Assembly: GCA_947456965.1 (NCBI GenBank)
Contig: CANGTU010000006.1
Span: 16,330 to 80,329 of the forward strand
Length of the DNA: 64,000 bases
DNA from: Flavobacteriales bacterium
GTDB lineage: Bacteria; Bacteroidota; Bacteroidia; Flavobacteriales_D; Sanyastnellaceae
Direction of reading: 5' to 3'
Numbering within the stretch: position 1 is the stretch's first letter; each line of letters opens with the position of its first letter. The notes below the pieces were generated by a model. The model was not told where the DNA came from and did not search any database. It saw only the letters and a program-made list of their open reading frames with translations. Positions 18,741-28,218 of this stretch are shown here, piece by piece. The position numbers were made by a program, and so were the translations under genes.

Positions 18741-19619
18741 TCAGGACTGTTCGCCCTCACGGACCTCCGGATGCTCTTCGGGAAGAAACATACGGAGCGA
18801 CTGAGCCACAGTTTTTTTCATTTCCTTCCGGTTCACGATGTAGTCGAGGAATCCTTTTTCCAGAACAAACTCAGCGCTCTGAAAGCCCTCAGGCAGATCC
18901 TTGCCGATGGTTTCTTTCACCACGCGAGGACCGGCAAAACCAATCAAGGCCTTGGGTTCGGCTATATTGAGGTCGCCGAGCATGGCGAAGGAGGCAGTAA
19001 CGCCACCGGTCGTGGGGTCAGTCAGAATAGAGATATAGGGCAATTGATGGTCGGCCAGCTGGGTGAGCTTGGCGGAGGTCTTGGCCATCTGCATCAGAGA
19101 GAAACCGGCTTCCATCATTCGGGCACCGCCGCTTTTGGAAATGCAGATGAAGGCGCAGTTTTCCTTGATGGCTTTATCTGCGCCGCGGGCAAATTTTTCT
19201 CCTACTACGGAGCCCATGGAGCCGCCAATGAAAGCAAAGTCCATACAGGCGATGACCACCGGAATGCCTTCCATGCGGCCGTAGCCCACGCGAATGGCGT
19301 CTTCGAGCCCCGTCTTGCTGATGGTATTCCTGATCCGGTCTGTGTAAGCCTTGGTATCCACAAAGGTGAGTGGGTCGCCGCTGGTAAGACCAGCTGCTAC
19401 CTCCTCCGATCCTTCGTCAAACAGCAAGCTGAAGTACTCAGCACTCCCGATGCGGTCGTGAAACTCACACTTGCTGCACACCCAGTAATTGGCTGCATGC
19501 TCGTCAGAGGTCATCACGTTCTTGCACTCCGGACATTTATACCAGAGGCCCTCCGGGATTTCCTTCTTTTCCTTGCTCTTGGTGGTTACACCTTGCTTGA
19601 TTCGCTTGAACCAACTCAT
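18741..19619 (-). CDS. accD: Acetyl-CoA carboxylase carboxyltransferase subunit beta
   Basis: The 292-residue AccD, with AccA, transfers the carboxyl group from carboxybiotin to acetyl-CoA to form malonyl-CoA, the first step of fatty acid synthesis. The N-terminal zinc ribbon is visible as [10 protein letters not shown] and [13 protein letters not shown]. The crotonase-like core has [20 protein letters not shown] and [17 protein letters not shown]. The ATG at 19619 was chosen because the protein then begins MSWFKR, as in relatives, and an AAAGGAG sequence precedes it. The carboxylation uses bicarbonate, which links it loosely to the Dab operon in this window. Confidence 0.96.
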   Translation of the reverse strand: MSWFKRIKQGVTTKSKEKKEIPEGLWYKCPECKNVMTSDEHAANYWVCSKCEFHDRIGSAEYFSLLFDEGSEEVAAGLTSGDPLTFVDTKAYTDRIRNTISKTGLEDAIRVGYGRMEGIPVVIACMDFAFIGGSMGSVVGEKFARGADKAIKENCAFICISKSGGARMMEAGFSLMQMAKTSAKLTQLADHQLPYISILTDPTTGGVTASFAMLGDLNIAEPKALIGFAGPRVVKETIGKDLPEGFQSAEFVLEKGFLDYIVNRKEMKKTVAQSLRMFLPEEHPEVREGEQS

Positions 19620-19627
19620 GTGATGAA

Positions 19628-19634
19628 CTCCTTT
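19628..19634 (-). promoter_or_regulatory. Shine-Dalgarno-like AAAGGAG before accD
   Basis: AAAGGAG lies 8 nt before the accD ATG. This is notable because clear Shine-Dalgarno sequences are scarce in Bacteroidota, and it supports the chosen start. Confidence 0.5.
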
Positions 19635-19653
19635 GTTTGGGGTGCGATTGTCG

Positions 19654-20274
19654 TTACTTGAACCGGATTTCCACATCGAGATTCTTGCCTTTATCGACGA
19701 GGTCTTTCAGGGGAAATTCTATCATCAGCTGCTGATCACCTTTGTTCCATACGGCGGCGTCGCCCTTGACTTGTTTGATCGTGCGATCGAAGGAAGCCAC
19801 GAACCTGAACGTCACCATTTCTCCCATTTGTGCCATATCGGGAGTATCGAATTCCTGCATCTCTTCGCGGTTGACTTTCATTGTGAGAACCTTTCCGCTC
19901 TGGCTGAACACATAGACTCCAGCGCTGGCATCGCCCGCTTCGTCTTTCTTGCCGGTGGCTTCGTTCAGGGAACGGACACTGTCAAAGTCAAACCCTGTTT
20001 GCAGCACATGGTCCTGATAAGTCGCCGTGGCGCTGGTGATGCCAGATACCTGAAGGTATTTGTTGCGTATTTTCGCGAGGCTTTCGGGCGTAAACGTGGT
20101 GTCCGTGACAGTGCTGTCGGCCCCGCCTAAAGCGGCCATGTCCCTCATGTCGAATTTCATCATGTAGGTGCCGCTGAAGTCTTCCCTGAAATGGTAGGTC
20201 TGTTCAATTGTACACGAAACCAAAATCATGGCCGATACAAAGACCCCTAACAGTGTTCTGATGTGCGTTTTCAT
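19654..20274 (-). CDS. Putative lipoprotein, 206 aa
   Basis: Function not recognised. The N-terminus is a lipoprotein signal ([21 protein letters not shown], lipobox LVSC), so the protein is probably membrane-anchored outside the cytoplasm. The mature part has [21 protein letters not shown], typical of Bacteroidota lipoproteins with a beta-rich tail, and ends in [10 protein letters not shown]. The upstream in-frame ATG at 20388 lies inside the preceding T9SS gene and gives no signal. It sits 49 bp after that gene and 34 bp before accD on the same strand, so it may share a transcript with either. Confidence 0.8.
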   Translation of the reverse strand: MKTHIRTLLGVFVSAMILVSCTIEQTYHFREDFSGTYMMKFDMRDMAALGGADSTVTDTTFTPESLAKIRNKYLQVSGITSATATYQDHVLQTGFDFDSVRSLNEATGKKDEAGDASAGVYVFSQSGKVLTMKVNREEMQEFDTPDMAQMGEMVTFRFVASFDRTIKQVKGDAAVWNKGDQQLMIEFPLKDLVDKGKNLDVEIRFK

Positions 20275-20323
20275 GATCGCGGGGGGTAAAGGTAGGGGCA
20301 TCCTCTGCAAGGGCGGTATTTTT

Positions 20324-22273
20324 TCACCGCAGCACGGCCACAAATCCGGTGCGGCGGATGGGCCGACCCTGGGAGTCGATGGCCTCAATCAACCAACTGT
20401 AAGTATCATCACCCACCCCCGGACCGGGTTGCCAGGATTCCATGCGCGTGGTATGGAATACGGCCTCACCTAGACGGTTGAATACGGTGATCACCAGGTT
20501 GCTCACATTCCAGCTATACACCTGCCATATCTCATTATGTGGGTCGCCGTTGGGAGTCACACAGGTGGGTGCATAAATGCCCCAGTCGCATGGGTATACA
20601 TCTGCGACTACCATAGCGGATGCACTTCCGCAGGCATTGCTGACCTCAAGCTCGTAGGTGCCGGGTGCATCCACATGGATGATGGAGGTGGTTTCGCCCG
20701 TGCTCCAGAGGTAGGTAAAGCCCTCCAGGGGGATGGTTCCGACCTCTACGGGCTGGCTGTCACAGAATGTTGTGTCAGCGGGCAGCTCGACCTCGGGCAG
20801 CGGGATGGCTGCTACCTCGATGCCCTCCAGGGTTTCGCATCCGGCGTTGGATGCCACCCCGCCGTAATAACCGCTCGCGCTGATGGTGATGGAGGTTCCC
20901 CATTCTCCGGTTGTCCAGTTGACGGGTATATCCGCTGTGAGCACCGCAGGTTGGCCTTCGCAGATAGCTATCGGTCCGGAAATCGTGAATGCAGGATAGG
21001 GGTTTACGATGATTTCTGTGCTGTCTGAAGTGCTGCAGCCGTCAATGCTGTAAGTGAATATGTAAGTGCCCGCAGTGCCCGTCATAAGCTGTGCGCCGGT
21101 CCATCCGGTGTTCCATTGCCCTCCGGAAACGGCATTGAGTCCGGCCTGCTGGCCTTCGCAGAGCTCCACGGTTTCGGGCAAACTGAGTTCGGGCAGGGCA
21201 ACAGCGTTCACCTGAACCGCGTCCGAGGCGTCACATGGCCCGAGGGTTACGCTGGCTGTTACACTTACTGTGGCATCGGCAAGCCAGATTGGCCCGGAGG
21301 TTCCATCCTGCCAAAGGATCTGATCCCAGCCGGCACCGGCGTTGAGAAGTGCTGTTTCGCCGGGGCATAAAATGAGGTCAGGCCCCAGCGTGAAGGGTGG
21401 CATGGGCCACACGGTCACCACCAGTGTATCCGTAGTCGTGCAGCCCACCCCGGCTGAGTCCACGCTGAGTACGAGTGTCTCGGTGACCGGATCAGGCCCT
21501 GCATTGGGTAAGGTGTAGGAGGGGTTGGCGATGTTGGTGGCGCTCAGTCCGGCCGCTGGATTCCAGCTGTACTGGTACCCGGAGAGGGCAGTCATGCCAA
21601 TTCCGGCGACGGACTCCGACCCGCATAGGAAAAGGTCCCCGCCGAGCTGGGCCGTCTGGTTGAGCGTGTAGGCCTGGCAGGCCGTGAGACTGATATCATC
21701 CAGCCCGAAGTCGTTGCCTCCCGTCTGCCACTGGGTATTCACGATGCAGAGATCCAGCACGGTTGCGCTGCCGCTGTTCCAGGTGGTGGTCAAGGACTGC
21801 CATCCACCTGCACATACCAGGGAGTCGCCCACAAACACACCATTGAACGAGGCATGGAGCCAGGCGAGAGGATGGGGATTGGAATTGTTGGTCACATCGC
21901 GTCCCCAGAAGGTGAACGTGTATTCGGTATCGGGCTGCACAGCCATGGTCTGGCACCACACCTCGGAATACGGCGACCCTGGGCTGTTGGCGATGAAGAA
22001 ATTCCCAACGGGCGGATTGGTATGGTCAGTGCCCGTGAAGCCATTGTGAAAAAAAAAGGCATTGGATCCCACGACATAAGTGCCCTCCGGGCAAAGCGGA
22101 CAGAAAAAGCCGCTTCCCGGATTGAGATCGGTGGAAAAGCCGGTATTGCCCTGGGTGAATGAGCCATTCACGACGAGTTGAGCCGGGTATTCGCAGTCGC
22201 CGCACTGGCTGTGTCCTGCACCCGGCAACAGCACGATGAAGAGAGCAACCAGCAGGGAGCAGTATTTACGCAT
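20324..22273 (-). CDS. T9SS type B (gliding-motility C-terminus) secreted protein
   Basis: The 649-residue exported protein has a signal peptide (residues 1-22, ending GAGHS). A jelly-roll domain of about 180 residues follows, with LVVNGSFTQGNTGF and WLHASFNGVFVGDS; this resembles carbohydrate-binding-like folds in secreted Bacteroidota proteins. Several short Ig-like repeats with CEGQ.A.L... starts come next. The last ~85 residues are the type B C-terminal domain (APTCVTPNGDPHNEIW, ITVFNRLGEAVF, ending GFVAVLR). Its first 8 bp overlap the end of the acyltransferase gene, suggesting coupled translation. The ligand is unknown. Confidence 0.85.
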   Translation of the reverse strand: MRKYCSLLVALFIVLLPGAGHSQCGDCEYPAQLVVNGSFTQGNTGFSTDLNPGSGFFCPLCPEGTYVVGSNAFFFHNGFTGTDHTNPPVGNFFIANSPGSPYSEVWCQTMAVQPDTEYTFTFWGRDVTNNSNPHPLAWLHASFNGVFVGDSLVCAGGWQSLTTTWNSGSATVLDLCIVNTQWQTGGNDFGLDDISLTACQAYTLNQTAQLGGDLFLCGSESVAGIGMTALSGYQYSWNPAAGLSATNIANPSYTLPNAGPDPVTETLVLSVDSAGVGCTTTDTLVVTVWPMPPFTLGPDLILCPGETALLNAGAGWDQILWQDGTSGPIWLADATVSVTASVTLGPCDASDAVQVNAVALPELSLPETVELCEGQQAGLNAVSGGQWNTGWTGAQLMTGTAGTYIFTYSIDGCSTSDSTEIIVNPYPAFTISGPIAICEGQPAVLTADIPVNWTTGEWGTSITISASGYYGGVASNAGCETLEGIEVAAIPLPEVELPADTTFCDSQPVEVGTIPLEGFTYLWSTGETTSIIHVDAPGTYELEVSNACGSASAMVVADVYPCDWGIYAPTCVTPNGDPHNEIWQVYSWNVSNLVITVFNRLGEAVFHTTRMESWQPGPGVGDDTYSWLIEAIDSQGRPIRRTGFVAVLR

Positions 22274-23480
22274 GCAGGGCCTGAAGGTTTTCGAGCGACC
22301 GGGCGACCTCGCGCTTGTTGGTTACCGGATTGGCATACATCTGAAGCAGAATTTCCCGCACGTGCCTGGTGAAGTTCTCTCGCGGAAGGGCTGTTTTTCT
22401 CCGGTTGATACCCAGGCGCAGCACCGTGGATCGGATATGGTTGCTGAAGGCGATCTTCTGGATATTGGAATAGTGCTCGGCATATTCCCTCCCGCCATTC
22501 AGCAGGTCATAGGCGATATAGTTCGTAGGCCAGAGTTTGTAGATGCGGTGCATTTCGGTGTCAATGGCCTGGGTCAGGTACCTGAATTTCTCATTCTTGT
22601 TCTGGATCGTGCGCATATGGGCAATGGCGTGATTCAGACTCGAACCTACGGCAATGTTGACCCGCCCTTTGTGGCCTGTAAGGCCAGTGATCATGCTGTG
22701 GAAGTCCTCGCCACTCTTTTTCTCATAGCTGCCGAGCACACGCAGGTGCATGAGCTCATTGGCCTTCAGGATATCGCATGGATCGTATTCATAACTCACC
22801 GCCATGGGTGCGATATTCAGCCCCAGCAGGGCGTCTTCAATGGATTCATCGGAGCTCAAGGTAAACATCTTGAGCAGGCCGGTAGCTGTGCGGTCATCGC
22901 CATCCTTGCTTCGCCCTTCGCGCTGGGCAATCCAGATGCTGGTTCCTTCAGCAATGGTTTGTCGGATGTAGTTGGACAACCGCAGGGAATAAGCATACAC
23001 TTCGCGGGCGTTTACGTTCCGGTTAACGATGAAGTTCTTGTTCATCCGCACAATGTCTTCCACCACCTTTTTACGCAGCAGGTTGTCGCCGATGGCAATC
23101 TGTGTGGTCTTATATCCCTTTTCCAGTAAGCTCACATTGAGCAGTGCCGAATCGAGAATGATGTCGCGATGGTTGCTGAGGAAAAGGTAGGATCTGTCCT
23201 TGGAGAGGGACTCGATGTTGGTAAAGGTGAGCCCGCTGGTGGTCATCTGGATGACCGTCTGGAAGGCTGGTCCGGAAATTTCGGACTGAAACTGGTCCAC
23301 CGTGCGCACGGCCCGCATCATGTTCTGGATGGCGGCCTTGCTCAATCCCGGATACACCCATTTGATCATCCTGTACACCGCCGGCTCGGCGAGGATGCGC
23401 TCAAGGGCTTCCGGGATCTCTTCATCGCGGTAAGGCCGGATATCGTCGAACCGGTTGACGTCAATCGGAGGGGTGAGCAT
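22266..23480 (-). CDS. Glycerolipid acyltransferase family protein
   Basis: The 404-residue membrane-associated acyltransferase probably moves acyl chains in phospholipid or related lipid synthesis. The block I motif is SNHRDIILDSALLN (His and Asp of the HX4D-type active site: NHRDIILD), and block III shows AQREGRSKDGDDRT. It is longer than PlsC and belongs to a Bacteroidota group often annotated simply as glycerol acyltransferase. The ATG at 23480 is preferred over one 30 bp upstream because a TATCTTCG box lies between 23498 and 23505. It is divergent from the helicase gene, with a palindrome in between. Confidence 0.82.
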   Translation of the reverse strand: MLTPPIDVNRFDDIRPYRDEEIPEALERILAEPAVYRMIKWVYPGLSKAAIQNMMRAVRTVDQFQSEISGPAFQTVIQMTTSGLTFTNIESLSKDRSYLFLSNHRDIILDSALLNVSLLEKGYKTTQIAIGDNLLRKKVVEDIVRMNKNFIVNRNVNAREVYAYSLRLSNYIRQTIAEGTSIWIAQREGRSKDGDDRTATGLLKMFTLSSDESIEDALLGLNIAPMAVSYEYDPCDILKANELMHLRVLGSYEKKSGEDFHSMITGLTGHKGRVNIAVGSSLNHAIAHMRTIQNKNEKFRYLTQAIDTEMHRIYKLWPTNYIAYDLLNGGREYAEHYSNIQKIAFSNHIRSTVLRLGINRRKTALPRENFTRHVREILLQMYANPVTNKREVARSLENLQALHA

Positions 23481-23497
23481 GCAATAATTTGGCTGGA

Positions 23498-23505
23498 CGA
23501 AGATA
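23498..23505 (-). promoter_or_regulatory. -7 box TATCTTCG for the acyltransferase gene
   Basis: TATCTTCG lies 17 nt before the ATG on the minus strand. Its upstream edge directly touches the palindrome at 23506-23523. Confidence 0.45.
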
Positions 23506-23523
23506 GCCAACCGCTCGGTTGGC
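23506..23523. promoter_or_regulatory. Palindrome GCCAACCG-CT-CGGTTGGC
   Basis: Perfect 8-bp arms with a 2-bp centre, between the divergent acyltransferase and helicase genes and abutting the -7 box of the former. A related palindrome with the same ACCGCTCGG core abuts the porT box at 44602-44621. Confidence 0.5.
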
Positions 23524-23552
23524 AGTCATCCCCGCTGCTTCTCAACCTGCCC

Positions 23553-23560
23553 TAACTTCG
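23553..23560 (+). promoter_or_regulatory. -7 box TAACTTCG for the helicase gene
   Basis: The TAnnTTCG variant is separated from the ATG at 23565 by CCGC only, which would give a leaderless mRNA. Confidence 0.45.
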
Positions 23561-23564
23561 CCGC

Positions 23565-24875
23565 ATGACCTTTACCGATCTCCGGATCACTCGTCAGTTC
23601 GTGCGTGCGCTGGAAGAAATGGGCATCAGCACGCCAACGGAAATCCAGCAGAAGGCCATTCCGCCCATCCTGGCCGGACAGGATGTAGTGGGCATTGCGC
23701 AAACAGGCACCGGCAAGACTGCGGCCTACCTGCTTCCGATCCTTCAACACCTGAAGTACCATCAGCCGCCCGCTCCCCGGGCATTGGTGCTCGTACCTAC
23801 TAAGGAATTGGCCCTGCAGGTGGAGAAGAATATGGCCACTTTGGCGCAGTTCACCGACCTGAAATGGGTGGCCCTCTACGGAGGTATAGGTCCGAAAGGC
23901 CAGATCGAGACCTTGCGCGGAGGGGTTGACCTCGTGGTGGCCACACCTGGCCGTTTTCTGGAGATCTACGCCCGGGAAGAGCTGTCTGTGAAGAAGATCA
24001 GGCACATCGTGCTGGATGAATGCGACAGAATGATGGACATGGGCTTCTGGCCCCAGTTGCGTGAAATCCAGGAAAAGATCCCTCAGAAAAAGCAGCAACT
24101 CCTCTTCTCGGCCACCTTTCCTCCCAAAGTCGGTCATATTGCAGACAACTTCCTGCTCTGGCCCACCCGGGTGGAGGTGACTCCCCAGGCAACTCCCGCT
24201 GCTTCGGTGACGCAATACCTCATGGAAGTTCCCAATGTGCGCACGAAGCTGAATATCATGGTGCACCTGCTGGAGGATGCGTCCACCTTTACCCGGGTGC
24301 TGGTGTTTGCGCGCACCCGGGAGCAAGCCGATCAGGTGGCCAAGGCACTGGAAGGCCGCGCTGGAGGAGGGATAGGATTGATTCACAGCAACCGCGGACA
24401 AAATGCCCGCATTCACGCGATAGAAAATTTCAGACAAGGAGAATTACGCATCCTGGTAAGCACCGATGTAAGCGCTCGTGGACTGGATATCGATGAGGTC
24501 AGCCATGTGATCAACTTCACGGTTCCCGGACATCACGAGGATTACGTGCATCGCATCGGCCGCACGGGCAGAGCATTTCGAACAGGTACTGCCATTACCC
24601 TCATGGATCCTTCCGAAGCCTGGCACATCAAACGTATCGAGACGCTCATTCACCAGCCCATTCCGCGGGCAGAAATTCCTCAAGGGGTGGAGATCACCCC
24701 AACACCATTTGCCGAGCGCCAGGAACAACTTCGTGAGATAGACCGGCAAAAGAGGCTGGACGATCCCGGCTTTCAAGGTGCGTTTCACGAAAAGAAACAA
24801 GCCGTCCGAAATACCGGATCCCGCCACAAGCCGATCTCCGGAAAGCCAGCCCGCTCGGGAAAGCGAAGGCGGTAG
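23565..24875 (+). CDS. rhlE: DEAD-box RNA helicase, RhlE-like (DECD variant)
   Basis: The 436-residue ATP-dependent RNA helicase probably acts in ribosome assembly or RNA decay. Motifs in order: Q motif region TPTEIQQKAIPPILAG, motif I AQTGTGKT, Ia PTKELALQ, Ib TPGR, II DECD (instead of DEAD), III SAT, IV VLVFARTREQAD, V STDVSARGLDI and VI HRIGRTGR. The C-terminal tail after residue ~375 is basic. The DECD sequence in motif II keeps the catalytic Asp-Glu. Its start is supported by the TAACTTCG box 4 nt upstream. Confidence 0.94.
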   Translation: MTFTDLRITRQFVRALEEMGISTPTEIQQKAIPPILAGQDVVGIAQTGTGKTAAYLLPILQHLKYHQPPAPRALVLVPTKELALQVEKNMATLAQFTDLKWVALYGGIGPKGQIETLRGGVDLVVATPGRFLEIYAREELSVKKIRHIVLDECDRMMDMGFWPQLREIQEKIPQKKQQLLFSATFPPKVGHIADNFLLWPTRVEVTPQATPAASVTQYLMEVPNVRTKLNIMVHLLEDASTFTRVLVFARTREQADQVAKALEGRAGGGIGLIHSNRGQNARIHAIENFRQGELRILVSTDVSARGLDIDEVSHVINFTVPGHHEDYVHRIGRTGRAFRTGTAITLMDPSEAWHIKRIETLIHQPIPRAEIPQGVEITPTPFAERQEQLREIDRQKRLDDPGFQGAFHEKKQAVRNTGSRHKPISGKPARSGKRRR

Positions 24876-24975
24876 CGGGTAGCTTGAAGGTTCAAAAAAG
24901 TCAGCTACAACCTTTAGCCCGTGATGAGCGTCTTGGGGGTGAACCTTGAATATGTTTATCTCGTTTGATTATTTG

Positions 24976-27900
24976 ATGAGGATCGTTTCACTCATATTCC
25001 CATTTATTCCCCTGCTTCTTTCGCATTTCGCTGAAGCCCAGGTCAATGGGGTGGGTCATTGCGGTGCAGTGCTGACCAACTATACCAATGGGGCAACCAA
25101 TGATTCCGTGTTCTACTGGCCAACCGGACAGATGGGAACGCTGCTGGCCACGCCGCCCTCGGGAACAGGCCCGTGGGACTTCCTCTGGCAATCGTTCAGT
25201 GCAGGTATCAACTCCTGGGTCAATTTGACCACGGTGAATGACCAATCCTCTTCCACCCAGGCTAATCTGGCTGTCGGGGGATACCGGGTTGCCATCACAG
25301 ATGCCAACGGTGTGGTCGTGGGTTCGTTTCGGGCTTGGGTAGGTCAGGTCAATCCGGGCACCATTCAAGCTACTCATTCTGCCACCTGTACCACCGTGAA
25401 CCTGAGTGCTGTGGTCAACGGCGGCACGCTGACGGGATATTACAACCCGCCGCCCGATCCCTTTCCGCTCAGCGCTTCCAGTCAGATTTCGGTGTGCTTC
25501 TCTGCCAATCACACCTATGTATCGGATCTTGGTTTTTACCTGGTGGGGCCACCGTCATGCGGGAGTCCGGTCGTGACACTGGCCCCTAATCCCGGCAGTA
25601 TAGGCATGGGACCGATATGCAATAGTGGAAATAATGTTTCTAATCTCTGCTTTTCCAATTCGGCTTCGGCTAACTTCAACGTATGCACAGCCGGTGTTCC
25701 GCTGACCGGGAATTTCAGCAGCTATGGCAATACCCAGACTGCCATCAACTGGTCACCTGTATATGGGTGTGACGTGACCTCTCCGGGCTGGGCTGTTCAG
25801 ATCTATGATTGTATCGGATTGGATGTGGGTTCGTTAACAGATGCCACACTGACCGTTTCAGGACTTAATTCGCTGGGAGTGAGCCAATCGGTTTCCTATA
25901 CTACGCCTGCGGGCTTCAGTTCGGCCATCAATGACAATTCGTGCTCCGCGGCCAGCGCTTCCATCTTTGTGGTGCCCGTACCTCAGGCGCAGGCCCTCAG
26001 TTTCACTTGCGGCTACTTGTGGACAGCCGATCCGTTTGTGGTCATTCCGAATGCCAACCAGCTCAACACTTCCTTACCGGCACCTTCCGTGCCGACCGAA
26101 TTTACCCTGGAAGTGGTGTGTGGAGCAGGCGGTCAACCTCTGAATGGATACATCAACTGTCAGGGCGGAAATAGCAGTCCAACAACCTTTTACACTCCCG
26201 TTCCGTGGGTTACGCCCACGTTGAGCGGTCCGGCTGAGCTCTGTCAGGGAGAGGTAGGCACCTTCACCAGTTCGGTGGCTGGCGGAACCTGGAGCGGCCC
26301 GGGCGTTACTCCGGGCGGTTCATTTGCCTCAGGTCCGGGTAATTTCACATTAACCTTCACACCCTCAGTAATTTGCACAAATCCGGCAACGATCAATGTG
26401 CAGGTTAACCCTATCCAGGACGTTACCGAGAGCCTCAGCCTCGATCCCTACTGCTCAACGGGGCCGCCGCAACTCATTGGAAACTTCCCGGATATCAGCG
26501 GTCCAGGTATTACCCAACAGCAGGATGGCACCTATTTTAATCCCTCGGCGGTGCCCTTAGGTGTATATCCCTACACCTCCGTCACTACGGATCTATGCGG
26601 GAATCAAACGACTCTGTTTGAACTTGAAGTTTTTCTCACTCCTGATTTGATTATCAATCAGATAAATCCGATATGCGAAACCAGTGCTCCAATCATCCTC
26701 AGCTCTCCGGCAGCGGGTGGTACATGGAGTGGTTCCGGTATCGCGGATGCCTTGAGCGGTTCTTTTGATCCTGCTCTGGCGGGTCCGGGCACCTGGGACA
26801 TCCATTACGTGACTTCAGGAAATTGTCCGTCCAGCGGTTCTTCCCAGGTAGTCGTGGAGGCATTTCCAGACCTGATCATGACCGATCCCGGTCTGTTATG
26901 CTCCAATGGATCAGCCATCCAGCTCATCGCCAATCCTGCCGGTGGCACATGGTCGGGGCCGGGCGTCAGCCCGTCAGGCACCTTCAATCCGTCGTTGGCG
27001 GGAGGTCTGCAGCCCAGCTTGACATACGAATTCAGTGAAGCATGTGTGGCGTCGGAGGATTTTGTGCTCGATATCCTTCCTGCCCCTCAGCCGGATGCGG
27101 GTGCTGATGTGCAGATCTGCGAGGGCGAGGAGGCGGTGCTTGAGGTGGGCATCGGCTTTGATCAGGTCATCTGGAGTCCCGGCGGAGCGGGCGCATCCAT
27201 CGCGGTTTCGACATCGGGAACCTATACCGCAACTGTCACACTGGACGGATGCAGCGAGACCGATCAGGTGGTGGTCACGGTGATCGATATGCCGGTCATT
27301 GACCTGGGGGACGACCTCACCATTTGCGAAGGCGAGGAGGTCTTGATCGAGGCGCCCTATTCCGGCATCTGGTCCACCGGAGATACGGGTTTCTCAACCA
27401 GTGCAGGCACCCCGGGAATCGTCTCCTTCGTTTTCCCGAACTCCGGATGTCCGGTAAGCGATGAGGTGGAGGTTTTTGTATTTCAGAACTACACGTTTGA
27501 CCTGGGTCCGGACGTCACGTTGTGCCCGGGTGACAGCGTGGTGCTCAGCGCCGGAGGATACCTGGCCACCTGGAGCAATGGATCGCAGGCCACTTCCTTT
27601 GAGACCTCTCAGGAAGGGCTGGTTACGGCACAGGTTACCAATGGTCCGTGTCTCACCACCGACCAGGTCATGGTGGAACTCCTGCCGCTTCCCATTGCAG
27701 ATCTGGGTCCGGACCGGAGTCTTTGCCTTGGACAGGACATCCAGCTCGATGCCTCTCACCCCTTCAATGCCGATTATCTCTGGGCAGACGGCCGCACCAC
27801 TTCGGGCTTGTCTGATCCCACGGTGATTCCAGGCACTTTCCTGTATTCTGTCCAGGTATCCAACGCTTGCGGCCTGGCTGTCGATGAGGTGGTGGTAACT

Positions 27901-28194
27901 GTGGCCGACTGTGAGCCGGCATTTTTCATCCCCAACGCATTCACTCCCGACGATGACGGTATCAACGATGCCTGGAGGCCGGTGGTGCGCAACGTGCTGG
28001 AGTATGAGATTCTCGTATTCAACCGCTGGGGCGATGTGGTCTTTTCCTCTGTCAATCCGGACGAATACTGGATCGGAAATATGCGCGACGGCGAACACTT
28101 CGTGCCTAAAGGTGTCTATTTCTACAGGTTGAAATACTCAACCGAAAAGCTGGATGCCGGATACATCGAGGGCCATGTTCTCGTAATCCGCTGA
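24976..28194 (+). CDS. Large T9SS type B protein with P-domain and Ig-like repeats
   Basis: The 1072-residue secreted protein begins MRIVSLIFPFIPLLLSHFAEA, a signal peptide; this favours the ATG at 24976 over ATG 24952 or TTG 24946. Residues ~150-290 look like a proprotein-convertase P-domain (QISVCFSANHTYVSDLGFYL, WAVQIYDCIG). Then come at least six Ig-like modules, some with the repeated pattern GGTWSGPGV...G.F.P, others with CEGEEVLIEA or CPGDSVVLSA and W.G..T. The end is a type B domain (about 983-1072: PNAFTPDDDGINDAW, VFNRWGDVVF). It probably acts as a surface adhesin or structural protein. Confidence 0.87.
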   Translation: MRIVSLIFPFIPLLLSHFAEAQVNGVGHCGAVLTNYTNGATNDSVFYWPTGQMGTLLATPPSGTGPWDFLWQSFSAGINSWVNLTTVNDQSSSTQANLAVGGYRVAITDANGVVVGSFRAWVGQVNPGTIQATHSATCTTVNLSAVVNGGTLTGYYNPPPDPFPLSASSQISVCFSANHTYVSDLGFYLVGPPSCGSPVVTLAPNPGSIGMGPICNSGNNVSNLCFSNSASANFNVCTAGVPLTGNFSSYGNTQTAINWSPVYGCDVTSPGWAVQIYDCIGLDVGSLTDATLTVSGLNSLGVSQSVSYTTPAGFSSAINDNSCSAASASIFVVPVPQAQALSFTCGYLWTADPFVVIPNANQLNTSLPAPSVPTEFTLEVVCGAGGQPLNGYINCQGGNSSPTTFYTPVPWVTPTLSGPAELCQGEVGTFTSSVAGGTWSGPGVTPGGSFASGPGNFTLTFTPSVICTNPATINVQVNPIQDVTESLSLDPYCSTGPPQLIGNFPDISGPGITQQQDGTYFNPSAVPLGVYPYTSVTTDLCGNQTTLFELEVFLTPDLIINQINPICETSAPIILSSPAAGGTWSGSGIADALSGSFDPALAGPGTWDIHYVTSGNCPSSGSSQVVVEAFPDLIMTDPGLLCSNGSAIQLIANPAGGTWSGPGVSPSGTFNPSLAGGLQPSLTYEFSEACVASEDFVLDILPAPQPDAGADVQICEGEEAVLEVGIGFDQVIWSPGGAGASIAVSTSGTYTATVTLDGCSETDQVVVTVIDMPVIDLGDDLTICEGEEVLIEAPYSGIWSTGDTGFSTSAGTPGIVSFVFPNSGCPVSDEVEVFVFQNYTFDLGPDVTLCPGDSVVLSAGGYLATWSNGSQATSFETSQEGLVTAQVTNGPCLTTDQVMVELLPLPIADLGPDRSLCLGQDIQLDASHPFNADYLWADGRTTSGLSDPTVIPGTFLYSVQVSNACGLAVDEVVVTVADCEPAFFIPNAFTPDDDGINDAWRPVVRNVLEYEILVFNRWGDVVFSSVNPDEYWIGNMRDGEHFVPKGVYFYRLKYSTEKLDAGYIEGHVLVIR

Positions 28195-28201
28195 CCAACG
28201 C

Positions 28202-28209
28202 TATCTTCG
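28202..28209 (+). promoter_or_regulatory. -7 box TATCTTCG for the LOG gene
   Basis: The TAnnTTCG variant lies 9 nt before the ATG at 28219, just after the preceding gene's stop codon. Confidence 0.4.
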
Positions 28210-28218
28210 CCGGCCCTT

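Noticed and set aside
18483..19661. 392-aa open frame on the plus strand
   Set aside because: Antisense to accD and part of rpsO; no protein family is recognisable.
24876..24975. Short repeats of AAGGTTC/GAACCTT between the helicase and the next T9SS gene
   Set aside because: Only 7 bp matched with no T run; likely chance.
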